64,000 nucleotides of DNA, taken from NCBI RefSeq assembly GCF_001429725.1, contig NZ_LMHV01000043.1, positions 22,938 to 86,937 on the forward strand. Direction: 5' to 3'. The translations under genes and the position numbers were made by a program. Position 1 is the stretch's first letter, and each line of letters starts with the position of its first letter. Source of the stretch: Rhizobium sp. Root708. GTDB taxonomy: Bacteria > Pseudomonadota > Alphaproteobacteria > Rhizobiales > Rhizobiaceae. Under the pieces are notes generated by a model that was given only the letters and a program-made list of their open reading frames with translations, did no database searches and had not been told where the DNA came from. This document shows, piece after piece, positions 26,405 through 40,214 of the stretch.

Positions 26405-26488
26405 TTCTAGTCTGCGTGCAAAACCAGAGGGCACAAGCCGTAATAAGGGTGTTTGCCGCACGCAGGCGCCTCACAAACAGGAGAGATC

Positions 26489-27586
26489 ATGAGGTCAACA
26501 ATCGCGAGACTAGCAGCCACTGCCGTCGTGGCTGCGTTTTCTGCTGCGCCGTCGCTTGCGCAGGAGAAGGTTGTAAACATCTATAACTGGTCGGACTATA
26601 TCGACAGTTCGATCCTTGAGGATTTCACCAAGGAAACCGGCATCAAGGTCGTTTACGACACCTTCGATTCCAACGAGACCGTTGAAACCAAGCTGTTGGC
26701 AGGCGGTACGGGCTATGACGTCGTCGTCCCGACGGCGGACTTTCTCCAGCGCCAGATCCAGGCGGGCGTGTTCCAGAAGCTCGACAAGTCGAAGCTGCCC
26801 AATCTGTCGAACATGTGGGATCTCATTCAGCAGCGCACGGCGTCCTACGACCCGGGCAACGAATATGCCATCGACTACATGTGGGGCACTGACGGCATCG
26901 GCTACAACGTCAAGAAGGTCGCCGAGATCCTCGGCCCGGACGCGAAGCCCGGCCTGGAAGTCATCTTCGATCCGAAGATCGCTGCCAAGTTCAAGGATTG
27001 CGGCATCTATGTCCTCGATACGCCGAAGGATGTCATCTCGACAGCGCTGCACTATCTCGGCCTCGATCCGAATTCGACCAAGGCGGAAGATTTCAAGAAG
27101 GCTGAAGAGCTGCTGACTTCGGTTCGGCCCTATATCCGCAAGTTCCACTCGTCCGAATACATCAATGCCCTCGCAAACGGCGATATCTGCATTGCCTTCG
27201 GTTATTCGGGCGACGTTCTGCAGGCGCGTGACCGTGCCGAGGAAGCCAAGAACGGCGTCGAGGTGAATTATTCCATTCCGTCGCAGGGCGCGCAGATGTG
27301 GTTCGACATGATGGCGATCCCCGCCGATGCGCCGCACGTTGCCGAAGCGCATCAGTTCATCAACTACATGATGAAGCCTGAGGTCATTGCCAAAGCCAGC
27401 AACTATGTCTTCTACGCGAACGGCAACAAGGCGTCGCAGCAGTTCGTCGACAAGGAAGTTCTGGAAGATACGGCCGTCTACCCGGATGAAGATGTCATGA
27501 AAAAGCTCTTCACGATCTCGCCGTGGGATCCGAAAACGCAGCGCACCGCGACACGGCTCTGGACAAAGGTTGTCACTGGCCAATAA
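26489..27586 (+). CDS. potF: Putrescine-type ABC transporter periplasmic binding protein
   Basis: A 365-residue PotF/PotD-type binding protein. The ATG at 26489 is preceded by CAGGAGAGATC; a 12-codon upstream extension lacks signal-peptide character. Residues 1-25 form a signal peptide (basic start, hydrophobic core, SLAQ). The mature start EKVVNIYNWSDYIDSSILEDF is the classic polyamine-binding-protein N-terminus, and the aromatic box residues in NWSDYI and in MWGTDGIGYN are kept. It is followed by potGHI. A GC-rich hairpin after it probably sets differential expression. Confidence 0.93.
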   Translation: MRSTIARLAATAVVAAFSAAPSLAQEKVVNIYNWSDYIDSSILEDFTKETGIKVVYDTFDSNETVETKLLAGGTGYDVVVPTADFLQRQIQAGVFQKLDKSKLPNLSNMWDLIQQRTASYDPGNEYAIDYMWGTDGIGYNVKKVAEILGPDAKPGLEVIFDPKIAAKFKDCGIYVLDTPKDVISTALHYLGLDPNSTKAEDFKKAEELLTSVRPYIRKFHSSEYINALANGDICIAFGYSGDVLQARDRAEEAKNGVEVNYSIPSQGAQMWFDMMAIPADAPHVAEAHQFINYMMKPEVIAKASNYVFYANGNKASQQFVDKEVLEDTAVYPDEDVMKKLFTISPWDPKTQRTATRLWTKVVTGQ

Positions 27587-27595
27587 TCGATCGAC

Positions 27596-27627
27596 AGGCC
27601 CGGACGGCAACGCCCGGGCCTTTTCTT
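27596..27627 (+). terminator. Partial terminator/attenuator between potF and potG
   Basis: AGGCCCGG and CCGGGCCT form a strong stem around a ten-base loop region, followed by TTTTCTT, within the pot operon 9 bp after the potF stop. Because potGHI must also be expressed, it is probably leaky or a message stabiliser. Confidence 0.7.
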
Positions 27628-27679
27628 AGGCCGATTGCGGGGAACTTCGGTTCGAAAATTTCATACTTCGGGGAACATT

Positions 27680-28822
27680 ATGAAGTCACTTGGCAATATC
27701 CGTCGCTCGTTTGCGCCGTGGGCGGACGCGACGTCGAAGCCCTTCATCTCGTTTAAGAATGTGACGAAACGGTTCGGCGATTTCACCGCCGTCGACGACC
27801 TGTCGTTGAACATCTATCACCGTGAGTTCTTTGCGCTGCTCGGAGCCTCTGGCTGCGGGAAGTCGACGCTTCTGCGCATGCTTGCAGGCTTCGAACAGCC
27901 GACGGCAGGCGAGATCGTTCTTGACGGGACCGACATGGCGGGGACGCCGCCCTACCGGCGGCCCGTCAACATGATGTTCCAGTCCTACGCCCTCTTTCCC
28001 CACATGACCGTCGAGAAGAACATCGCCTTCGGTCTGCGCCAGGATGGGATGCAGAAGGACGAGATCGGCGAGCGCGTCTCGCAGATGCTGAAGATGGTCA
28101 AGCTGGAAAAGTTCGCCTCGCGCAGACCCAACCAGTTGTCCGGCGGCCAACGCCAGCGCGTCGCATTGGCCCGCTCGCTCGCCAAGCGCCCGAAGGTGCT
28201 GCTGCTCGACGAGCCGCTGGGTGCGCTCGACAAGAAGCTGCGCGAGGAAACACAGTTCGAGCTCATGGACCTCCAGCAGAACCTTGGATTGACCTTCGTC
28301 GTCGTGACCCACGACCAGGAGGAGGCGATGACCATGGCCGACCGCATCGCGGTCATGAGCCACGGAAAGGTCGTTCAGGTCGCCACCCCCGCCGAAATCT
28401 ACGAAGCGCCCAACTCCCGCTTCGTTGCCGATTTCATCGGCGACGTGAACATCTTCGACGGCAAGGTCACCGCAGCGACCGGCGGCACGGTCGAGATCAC
28501 CGCTGACGGTGGCATGATGGTCAAGGTCGCAAGCAGCGACACCCCTTCCGTCGGCACCGCTGCCGGCTTCGCCATTCGTCCGGAAAAGCTCAAGGTAACA
28601 CGAACGCCCCCCGCAAACCCCGGCGTGAATGCTGCGTCCGGCGAGCTTTGGGACATCGCCTACCTTGGCGATATGACTGTTTTCCATATCAAGCTGAAGA
28701 GCGGAAAGGTCGTGAAGGCCTCGCTGATGAATGCTCAGCGGGCCGTCGAGGATCCGTTCACCTATGACCAGGAAGTGTGGATCAGCTTTGCCGAAGACGC
28801 CGGCATCCTGTTGAAGGATTGA
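27680..28822 (+). CDS. potG: Putrescine-type ABC transporter ATP-binding protein
   Basis: A 380-residue PotA/PotG-type ATPase. Walker A GASGCGKST is near residues 55-63, the LSGGQRQRVALARS signature near 153-166, and Walker B VLLLDEPLGALDKKL follows; the C-terminal TOBE domain contains FAIRPEKLKV. The N-terminal extension MKSLGNIRRSFAPWADATSK before the ATPase core is typical of PotG. ATG 27680 follows GGGGAACATT. Four bases separate it from potH. It energises import of putrescine or a similar polyamine. Confidence 0.93.
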   Translation: MKSLGNIRRSFAPWADATSKPFISFKNVTKRFGDFTAVDDLSLNIYHREFFALLGASGCGKSTLLRMLAGFEQPTAGEIVLDGTDMAGTPPYRRPVNMMFQSYALFPHMTVEKNIAFGLRQDGMQKDEIGERVSQMLKMVKLEKFASRRPNQLSGGQRQRVALARSLAKRPKVLLLDEPLGALDKKLREETQFELMDLQQNLGLTFVVVTHDQEEAMTMADRIAVMSHGKVVQVATPAEIYEAPNSRFVADFIGDVNIFDGKVTAATGGTVEITADGGMMVKVASSDTPSVGTAAGFAIRPEKLKVTRTPPANPGVNAASGELWDIAYLGDMTVFHIKLKSGKVVKASLMNAQRAVEDPFTYDQEVWISFAEDAGILLKD

Positions 28823-28825
28823 GAT

Positions 28826-29737
28826 ATGGGCAAGCTCGGTTCCGCTTTTTACAACCGCCTCGTCATCATCGTTCCCTATGTCTGGCTGCTGCTGTTCTTC
28901 CTGGCGCCATTCTTCATCGTCTTCCGGATTTCGCTTTCGACCACCGCGATCGCGATGCCTCCTTACGAGCCCGTGTTCTCCTGGACCGATGGCTGGGCCG
29001 GCATATCCGAGAAACTGTCGGCCTTCTCGTTCGACAACTATCACTACCTGATCGACGACCCGCTCTATTTCAACGCCTATTTGTCGAGCGTCATCATCGC
29101 CGGCGTATCGACATTCCTGACGCTGCTGATCGCCTATCCGATCGCCTACGGCATGGCGCAGGCGCCGCGCACCATTCGTCCGACACTGGTCATGCTCGTC
29201 ATCCTGCCGTTTTGGACGAGCTTTCTGATCCGCGTATACGCCTGGATCGCGATCCTCAAGCCGGAGGGATTGTTCAATCAGCTGCTGCAATCGCTGCACA
29301 TCATCGATAGTCCGCTGATCATCCTGAACACCAACATCGCGGTCTATATCGGTATCGTCTATTCCTATCTGCCGTTCATGGTGCTGCCGCTCTATTCGTC
29401 GCTCGAAAAGATGGACGGAACGCTGATCGAGGCCGCCCAGGACCTCGGATGCACGCCGATATCGGCCTTCTGGCGCGTGACCTTTCCGCTGTCGCTTCCG
29501 GGCGTCGTCGCCGGCTGCATGCTGGTGTTCATCCCGGCCGTCGGCGAGTTCGTCATTCCCGATCTGCTCGGCGGATCGCAGACCTTGATGATCGGCAAGA
29601 CCTTGTGGAGCGAGTTCAACGCCAATCGTGACTGGCCGGTATCCTCGGCCGTGGCGACGATCCTGCTTCTGATCCTCGTTATTCCGATCGTGTTCTTCCA
29701 GAACGCGCAAGCCAAAGCCGACGAGCAGGGGAAGTAG
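28826..29737 (+). CDS. potH: Putrescine-type ABC transporter permease PotH
   Basis: A 303-residue permease with six predicted membrane helices, the first at about 12-35 (LVIIVPYVWLLLFFLAPFFI). The EAA loop, SLEKMDGTLIEAAQDLGCTP, is near residues 193-212. A periplasmic segment at about 45-80 follows TM1, as in PotH. It is paired with PotI; the ATG lies 3 bp after the potG stop with AAGGATTGAGAT upstream, so translation is probably coupled. Confidence 0.92.
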   Translation: MGKLGSAFYNRLVIIVPYVWLLLFFLAPFFIVFRISLSTTAIAMPPYEPVFSWTDGWAGISEKLSAFSFDNYHYLIDDPLYFNAYLSSVIIAGVSTFLTLLIAYPIAYGMAQAPRTIRPTLVMLVILPFWTSFLIRVYAWIAILKPEGLFNQLLQSLHIIDSPLIILNTNIAVYIGIVYSYLPFMVLPLYSSLEKMDGTLIEAAQDLGCTPISAFWRVTFPLSLPGVVAGCMLVFIPAVGEFVIPDLLGGSQTLMIGKTLWSEFNANRDWPVSSAVATILLLILVIPIVFFQNAQAKADEQGK

Positions 29738-29740
29738 GCC

Positions 29741-30559
29741 ATGCTGAAGTGGACCCGTTTCAACATCGCTTCCGTCGCGCTCGGTTTTGCCTTTCTCTAC
29801 CTTCCGATCGTTCTTCTCGTCGTCTTTTCGTTCAACGAGTCGAAGCTGGTTACGGTATGGGGCGGCTTCTCGACCAAGTGGTACGTCTCGCTCTTTCATA
29901 ACCAGGCGCTTCTCGATGCCGCCTGGGTGACGATCCGCGTCGGCCTGTTTTCAGCAACCGCCGCAACCATTCTCGGGACGTTCGCTGCGCTCGCACTGGT
30001 TCGCTACACGCGATTCCGTGGCCGAATGCTGTTCTCGGGCATGGTATACGCGCCGCTGGTCATGCCCGAAGTCATCACCGGCCTGTCGCTGCTGCTGCTC
30101 TTTGTCGCCATCGGTTTCGATCGCGGCTTCTGGACCATCACGCTTGCGCACACGACCCTGACCATGTGCTTCGTCGCGGTGGTGGTGCAGTCCCGCCTGC
30201 TGACCTTCGATCGCTCGATCGAGGAGGCCGCGATGGACCTCGGGGCACCGCCCGTCAGGACCTTCTTCGAGGTGACGCTGCCGATCATCGCGCCGGCCGT
30301 GCTCTCCGGCTGGATACTGGCCTTCACGCTGTCGCTGGACGATCTGGTGATTGCGAGCTTCACGTCAGGACCGGGCGCCACCACCCTGCCGATGAAGATC
30401 TACAGCCAGGTCCGTCTTGGGGTCACGCCTGAAATCAATGCGGTGTGCACGATCCTCATCGGGATCGTCGCCATCGGCGTCATCGTCGCATCGACGATCA
30501 CCAAGCGCCGTGAACTGCAACGTGAACGGGACGAGCGCGCTGCGGCGAACGCACCCTGA
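29741..30559 (+). CDS. potI: Putrescine-type ABC transporter permease PotI
   Basis: A 272-residue permease of the PotI/PotC type, with helices from about residue 12 (ASVALGFAFLYLPIVLLVVFS) and an EAA loop, FDRSIEEAAMDLGAPPVRTF, near 160-180. GGGGAAGTAGGCC precedes the ATG, 3 bp after potH. It completes the potFGHI transporter. Its stop codon directly abuts the stop of the convergent AsmA-like gene, with no terminator visible between them. The charged C-terminal tail (RRELQRERDERAAANAP) is cytoplasmic. Confidence 0.92.
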   Translation: MLKWTRFNIASVALGFAFLYLPIVLLVVFSFNESKLVTVWGGFSTKWYVSLFHNQALLDAAWVTIRVGLFSATAATILGTFAALALVRYTRFRGRMLFSGMVYAPLVMPEVITGLSLLLLFVAIGFDRGFWTITLAHTTLTMCFVAVVVQSRLLTFDRSIEEAAMDLGAPPVRTFFEVTLPIIAPAVLSGWILAFTLSLDDLVIASFTSGPGATTLPMKIYSQVRLGVTPEINAVCTILIGIVAIGVIVASTITKRRELQRERDERAAANAP

Positions 30560-32440
30560 TTACTTCGTCGTCCCTTGGGCGGAAGCCGGAACCATGGAAA
30601 TCACCGGGTCCGGCCAGGAGCCGCCGACGAAAAAGGGGAGGCTGGGGAAGCTCTCGCTTGCGCTTGGCTGCGTGGCGCCGATGGTTCCGGATAGAGCCAG
30701 GCCGCTTGACTTGTAAGGGATGACGCCTGTCAGCCCGATCGTCTCGACCGGCCCATCGATGACGGCGGTGCGAATTGTCGCGACGCCATCTGCCAGATCC
30801 GCGCTGATGTCGAATTTGTCGAAGGCAAATGACCGATGCGAGACGGCGCTGAGGTCGAAGAATTCCCCTGTCGCCGCCTTGCTGCGAATGGCTTCGGCAT
30901 CGAAACCGGGAAGCGATCCGGCGAGCGCGTGAAATCCGATCGTGCCGGTCACATCGGCAGGTCCGGCCTTCCACAGCGGAAGCGCGGTGCGGACGGATAG
31001 ATCGAGCGAACCTGTCGTCAGCGGAAGCGGGCCCTTGAGCTGCAGCCGTTCGATCAGGTTGGCGAAATCGGCGCCGCCGATCGAAAGCTGCAGCTTGCCG
31101 CCGCCGTCGAAATCGCCGCGTGTCGCTTCCAGATGGGCAGTCAGCGATCCGCCCTCGAACTGGCTATCGCCGATATCGAACTTGGCCTCGTTGCTGGAAA
31201 CGATGATGCCGGCGCCGACGTTCGTCAGCTCGAACGGGGCAATATCCGCCCGTCTCGCCGAGAAACGAAGGTCGAGATCCAGCTGCTGCAACGCACCGCC
31301 ATCCGGCGGTCCGCCGGCTTCGCCAGCCGCGAGGCGCAACGCGAAGGCATCGAACAGCGACCGGAAGTTCATCTCGTCAAAAGCAAGCGTGCCGCCAAGT
31401 TTCGGTCGCTTGCCGGGCATGAAGGTGACATCCATGGCCCCGGTGGCGCTCGCCCCGTTCATCCCCAGGCTGACATTGTTGAAACGGAAGCCGTTATCCG
31501 CCGAAACCATGTCGCTCTCGATCGAAAATGCCTTCAGCGTCGCAACGCCGGGCAACGAACGGTCTGCCCAGGTGAGCAGCGCCGGGAGATTCGGAATGGT
31601 GACAGCCATGCTGCCGGAGTAGCCGAGAAGGTGGGTAATGCTGCCGTCGCCGTCGAAGCGCGCGGTCAGCAGATTGGATGCCAATGATGCGGTAAGCGGC
31701 GCGCGCTTTCCTCCAAAGACCAGCAGAGGGCTTGGCGAGGAGAAGTCCAGCTTCAGGTCGAGGCCGTTGGTGCGGGCGATGAGAACCGCGCTCACCGGAG
31801 CGGAAAGCTTCGTCCAGCTGACATCGGCTGTCACGCCCTCGAAGTGATAGGACTTCCCGCTGGCGACGTCTGTAACGTCAAGGGTGCCGTCCTCGACCGT
31901 GATCGTTCCGACGCGCGCGTCCAGTTTCGGATCGAGCTTCTCCTGGTTGCCGTCGCTGCTGGCGGCATTGATCGCCTTGGCGAGCTGGCCTTCGTTCGTC
32001 CAGTCGATCATGCCGCTCTTTTCGCGGGTCAGCTGGAGATTGGGCCGCAGCAGATGGAATTCGTGGAAGCTCGCCTTGCCCCGGATCGCATCGATCAGGT
32101 TGAATTCGGCTGAAAGGCTCTCGATCGTCCCGAGCAGTTTCTTCTCATCGCTTTTCTGGCGAACCGAAATCTGGCTGAGCGTGATGCGCGGCGTGGGCCA
32201 GAATTCGACGACCGGCCTGCCTGCGATCTCGGCATTGTAGCCGATCCACTTCGATAGCGCGTCCTCGATACCCGAGCGCACCATGCTGGTGGAGATGAGA
32301 TAGGGGCCGGCCACGCGAAGCGAGACGAACACGGTCAGGGCGACGAGCAGCACCACTGTGGCGAGCCTGGCGATACCAGGCAACCAACGGGACGCAGGCT
32401 TCAATTTCTTCCGCCATTGTGGCTGTCGAGACGTACTCAT
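30560..32440 (-). CDS. AsmA-family protein
   Basis: A 626-residue protein with one N-terminal membrane helix at about 20-42 (GIARLATVVLLVALTVFVSL), preceded by a basic cytoplasmic tail, and a large periplasmic region of repeating beta-strand character. Segments such as IAGRPVVEFWPTPRITLSQISV, GTITVEDGTLDVTDVASG and ATGAMDVTFMPGKRPKLGGT match the AsmA N-terminal and C-terminal repeat pattern. AsmA-like proteins are related to bridge-type lipid transporters and affect outer-membrane lipid homeostasis. It stands alone, divergent from the acetoacetyl-CoA synthetase gene and convergent with potI. Confidence 0.82.
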   Translation of the reverse strand: MSTSRQPQWRKKLKPASRWLPGIARLATVVLLVALTVFVSLRVAGPYLISTSMVRSGIEDALSKWIGYNAEIAGRPVVEFWPTPRITLSQISVRQKSDEKKLLGTIESLSAEFNLIDAIRGKASFHEFHLLRPNLQLTREKSGMIDWTNEGQLAKAINAASSDGNQEKLDPKLDARVGTITVEDGTLDVTDVASGKSYHFEGVTADVSWTKLSAPVSAVLIARTNGLDLKLDFSSPSPLLVFGGKRAPLTASLASNLLTARFDGDGSITHLLGYSGSMAVTIPNLPALLTWADRSLPGVATLKAFSIESDMVSADNGFRFNNVSLGMNGASATGAMDVTFMPGKRPKLGGTLAFDEMNFRSLFDAFALRLAAGEAGGPPDGGALQQLDLDLRFSARRADIAPFELTNVGAGIIVSSNEAKFDIGDSQFEGGSLTAHLEATRGDFDGGGKLQLSIGGADFANLIERLQLKGPLPLTTGSLDLSVRTALPLWKAGPADVTGTIGFHALAGSLPGFDAEAIRSKAATGEFFDLSAVSHRSFAFDKFDISADLADGVATIRTAVIDGPVETIGLTGVIPYKSSGLALSGTIGATQPSASESFPSLPFFVGGSWPDPVISMVPASAQGTTK

Positions 32441-32598
32441 AAGCTTCGCCCGTTTTTCGGCGCTGGTCCGTTAATTTACTGAAATGCCGGATATATCAAT
32501 TGCCGGACAGTTGCAAATCGATCGCCTTTACAGTCCGGTTTCCATCTTTCTTGCGCGCTGCAGCATGATATATAGGCGACGGAACAGGAGATGCTTGG

Positions 32599-34551
<1,953 letters not shown>

Positions 34552-34769
34552 TTAAAATGCGAGCGAAACTACAAGCTTTGACCTTCAAAAGCTGCCTTGG
34601 AGCGGCAACTTTTCGTTAAGAAACCTTTGTCAAAGGTGAATGTAACTTGGGGCTGCTTATGAACGAGGCAGCTTGGAGCTCCGGCTCCCGAAACATGATG
34701 TTGAGCGACTAAGCCCTTGTTGAACAGCACTGAACTTTACAGGCAGCCACTTCGGCTGCCTTTTTTCGT
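34552..34769. other. Intergenic region with a plus-strand terminator, possible small RNA
   Basis: About 190 bp lie between the acsA2 stop and an intrinsic terminator at 34741. The stretch has no good open frame. It contains short inverted segments, GGGGCTGCTT and GAGGCAGC near 34650-34675. The terminator is rather distant for acsA2 alone, so a separate short transcript is conceivable; no convincing promoter was found. Confidence 0.35.
34741..34766 (+). terminator. Rho-independent terminator
   Basis: AGGCAGCC and GGCTGCCT form an 8-bp stem around ACTTC, followed by six T residues. It reads on the plus strand, ending acsA2 or an intervening short RNA just before the convergent kinase stop. Confidence 0.85.
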
Positions 34770-38435
<3,666 letters not shown>

Positions 38436-38465
38436 GCTCGCACCTTCGGGCTTCGGGCATTGAAA

Positions 38466-38480
38466 TTAACGCTCTATTAA
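38466..38480. promoter_or_regulatory. CtrA-type box upstream of cbrA
   Basis: A perfect TTAA-N7-TTAA site, TTAACGCTCTATTAA, centred about 38 bp upstream of the cbrA ATG and on the far side from the phasin promoter. It matches the known CtrA consensus half-sites and spacing exactly. Confidence 0.6.
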
Positions 38481-38542
38481 TAACGACAGGCTGCATGAGG
38501 GTCCAGCAGAGCCCGGGAGTTTCGAGCGGAAAGGTTAATGCG

Positions 38543-38593
38543 TTGTGCAGTGCACAATGATATTGCAATGCACAAGGAACTGCTATATATAAT
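38543..38593 (+). promoter_or_regulatory. Phasin promoter with tandem TGC-N3-GCA operators
   Basis: TTGTGCA-G-TGCACAA (38543-38557) is a perfect 15-bp palindrome. A second copy of the core, TTGCAATGCACAA, lies at 38563-38575, centres 18 bp apart. A TATATAAT -10 region at 38586-38593 places the second copy over the -35. This is the layout expected for the polyhydroxybutyrate-responsive repressor PhaR (AniA) at phasin promoters; protein identity is inference. Confidence 0.65.
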
Positions 38594-38647
38594 GGTCACC
38601 TAACAAATGAGGCGTGACCCATGCCCAGACCAAAGGAGCGCAGACCC

Positions 38648-39091
38648 ATGGCGAAAATCGACGACGTTTTTTCGATCTCTTCCTTCGACCCTGCAAAGTT
38701 CGCGGATTCTTTCCGTGATTTCGCCGAGAAGGGGGCTCAGCAGTCCCGCGAGGCTTACGCGAAGATGAAGGTCGCGGGCGACGAAGCCGGCAAGACGCTG
38801 GAAACAACTGTGCAGACCGCCCAGGCTGGTGTTGCCGAAATCGGCCACAAGGCCATCGATGCACTGCGCGTGAATGCCGAGCACTCCCTGACGCACATGG
38901 ACGCCCTCCTGTCCGTCAAGTCGATTGGCGAACTGATCGAACTGCAGACCTCGTTCCTGCGCAAGCAGACCGAGCTCACCATCGAGCAGGCCAAGTCGAT
39001 GCAGGAGACCTCCAAGCAGGTCGCCGAGAAGCTTGCCAAGCCGAGCAAGGAAGCTGCGGAAAAGGTCATGGCTTCCTTCAAGGCAGCCTGA
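38648..39091 (+). CDS. phaP: Phasin family protein
   Basis: A 147-residue helical protein from ATG 38648, with AAAGGAG upstream; a start nine codons earlier is possible but has no better site. It contains the phasin_2 pattern: amphipathic helices FRDFAEKGAQQSREAYAKMK, GKTLETTVQTAQAGVAEIGH and SIGELIELQTSFLRKQTEL, rich in Ala, Glu, Lys and Gln with no cysteine. Phasins coat polyhydroxybutyrate granules and limit their coalescence. It is divergent from cbrA, monocistronic, ends in a strong terminator, and its promoter carries PhaR-like palindromes. Confidence 0.92.
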   Translation: MAKIDDVFSISSFDPAKFADSFRDFAEKGAQQSREAYAKMKVAGDEAGKTLETTVQTAQAGVAEIGHKAIDALRVNAEHSLTHMDALLSVKSIGELIELQTSFLRKQTELTIEQAKSMQETSKQVAEKLAKPSKEAAEKVMASFKAA

Positions 39092-39109
39092 TCCGATCAC
39101 CGAGACGAC

Positions 39110-39139
39110 AAAAGGCCGGACCGTTCGTCCGGCCTTTTT
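39110..39139 (+). terminator. Rho-independent terminator of the phasin gene
   Basis: AAAAGGCCGGAC and GTCCGGCCTTTT form a perfect 12-bp stem with a CGTTC loop, followed by T. Confidence 0.9.
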
Positions 39140-39217
39140 GTATATTGAGGGGAGATAGGGCTTGAATTAATTCTCAAGTCCTCGTATGTGAGCCCCGTCG
39201 CGTCGGACGCGATTTGT

Positions 39218-39294
39218 GCGGTTGTAGCTCAGTTGGTTAGAGCGCAGGTTTGTGGCACCTGAGGTCGGAGGTTCGAGACCCCCCAACCGTACCA
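39218..39294 (+). tRNA. tRNA-His (anticodon GTG)
   Basis: A 77-nt cloverleaf with encoded CCA. The D arm is TAGCTCAGTTGGTTAGAGC, the anticodon loop contains TTGTGGC with GTG as anticodon, and the T arm is GGTTCGAGACCCC. The acceptor stem pairs GCGGTTG with CAACCGT, so the first pair is G1-U72 and the discriminator is A73. Position -1 in the gene is T, so there is no encoded G-1. Most bacteria encode G-1 opposite C73; loss of G-1 together with A73 is documented for tRNA-His of many alphaproteobacteria and requires a matching histidyl-tRNA synthetase. Confidence 0.95.
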
Positions 39295-39326
39295 TTCTTC
39301 CACTTTTCATTCCGAATGTGACCAGC

Positions 39327-40214
39327 TCAGTGCTTCATCAGCAATGGCATTGGCGCGTTCAGCAATAGATAACGCGTGACCCGCCCGAGCAGCAGTTCGA
39401 GGAAATAGCTGTGCTTGAAGGCGCCGAGCAGCAGGCAGCTGGCGTTCTCCGAGCGGGCGAAATCGAGAATCGTTTCGCCGACCGAGCGGCTTCCGGAACT
39501 GACGGCGACGATCTCAGCCCCGATGCCGATCTCGGCCATCAGGTCTTTCGCCTTGTTTCGCGACACGGCGGTCGGCGTGTCGTTGACGCAGAGGATCGTC
39601 ACGCGTTCAGCTACGGTAAGCCATTGCCTTGCGGCGGTGACGGCCCGCTGGGCGTGGTTTTGCGGCTTCCAGGCGATCACGACGTGACGCAGCAGGTTGC
39701 CGTCATAGCCGCCGCGCGGCGGCACCAGCACCAGCTTCTGTTCATTGAAGATAAGGTCGTAGAAGGCATCCCGGGCGTCGAGGTTGCCGTGATAGGGCGC
39801 CACCACGATCGAGCTGTCGTGAGCCTCGCGGGCCATGCAGCGCTCCATGTCGCCGCCATAATCGCCCATCGGCAAGGTTCGCCGTTCCGGAGAGTTGCGT
39901 CGCCAGGCCCGGAACACCTTGCTCACATGCTCGAAACGTTCCCGCGAAGACCCTTCCGAGATCTCGCGCAACATCATCAGGTCGATCTCTTCAGGCGCCG
40001 TGATCATGCCGACAGGGCGTGTGCCGAGATGGGCTGCCCCCATGCTCCCGTTGATCGAGCGGGCGGCCTGTTCGGCGATCTCCAGGCACGAATGGGCGCA
40101 TGCGGGATCGGAGAGTAGGGCCAGCACGTCGGCCGGCGCCAGGCGCTGATCCGGGTATTGCATTCCCTCCGGGCTACGGTCGGGTTGCTGTTGTCTCGGT
40201 CGCACGGTGAACAT
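39327..40214 (-). CDS. Universal-stress-protein-type protein
   Basis: A 295-residue protein from ATG 40214, preceded by GGAGGCAGATCCCGCC; a GTG six codons upstream is less likely. The C-terminal half is a UspA-like alpha/beta domain: RHVVIAWKPQNHAQRAVTAA starts with the first strand and the ligand-binding region, and SVGETILDFARSENASCLLLGAFKHS carries the later strand. The N-terminal half is a divergent Usp-like domain (SSIVVAPYHGNLDARDAF) with no clear GxxGxxxxxxxxxGS nucleotide motif, so ATP binding is doubtful. It lies next to tRNA-His and ends 33 bp from it. Stress function is inferred from family only. Confidence 0.75.
   Translation of the reverse strand: MFTVRPRQQQPDRSPEGMQYPDQRLAPADVLALLSDPACAHSCLEIAEQAARSINGSMGAAHLGTRPVGMITAPEEIDLMMLREISEGSSRERFEHVSKVFRAWRRNSPERRTLPMGDYGGDMERCMAREAHDSSIVVAPYHGNLDARDAFYDLIFNEQKLVLVPPRGGYDGNLLRHVVIAWKPQNHAQRAVTAARQWLTVAERVTILCVNDTPTAVSRNKAKDLMAEIGIGAEIVAVSSGSRSVGETILDFARSENASCLLLGAFKHSYFLELLLGRVTRYLLLNAPMPLLMKH

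Noticed and set aside
27686..29899. A 737-codon antisense frame across potG-potH
   Set aside because: Very Arg/Asp/Glu-rich composition typical of GC-driven shadow frames, and it spans two convincing genes.
39218..39294. tRNA-His as an integration site for a genomic island
   Set aside because: The flanking genes are ordinary and no integrase or 3' tRNA repeat was seen downstream.
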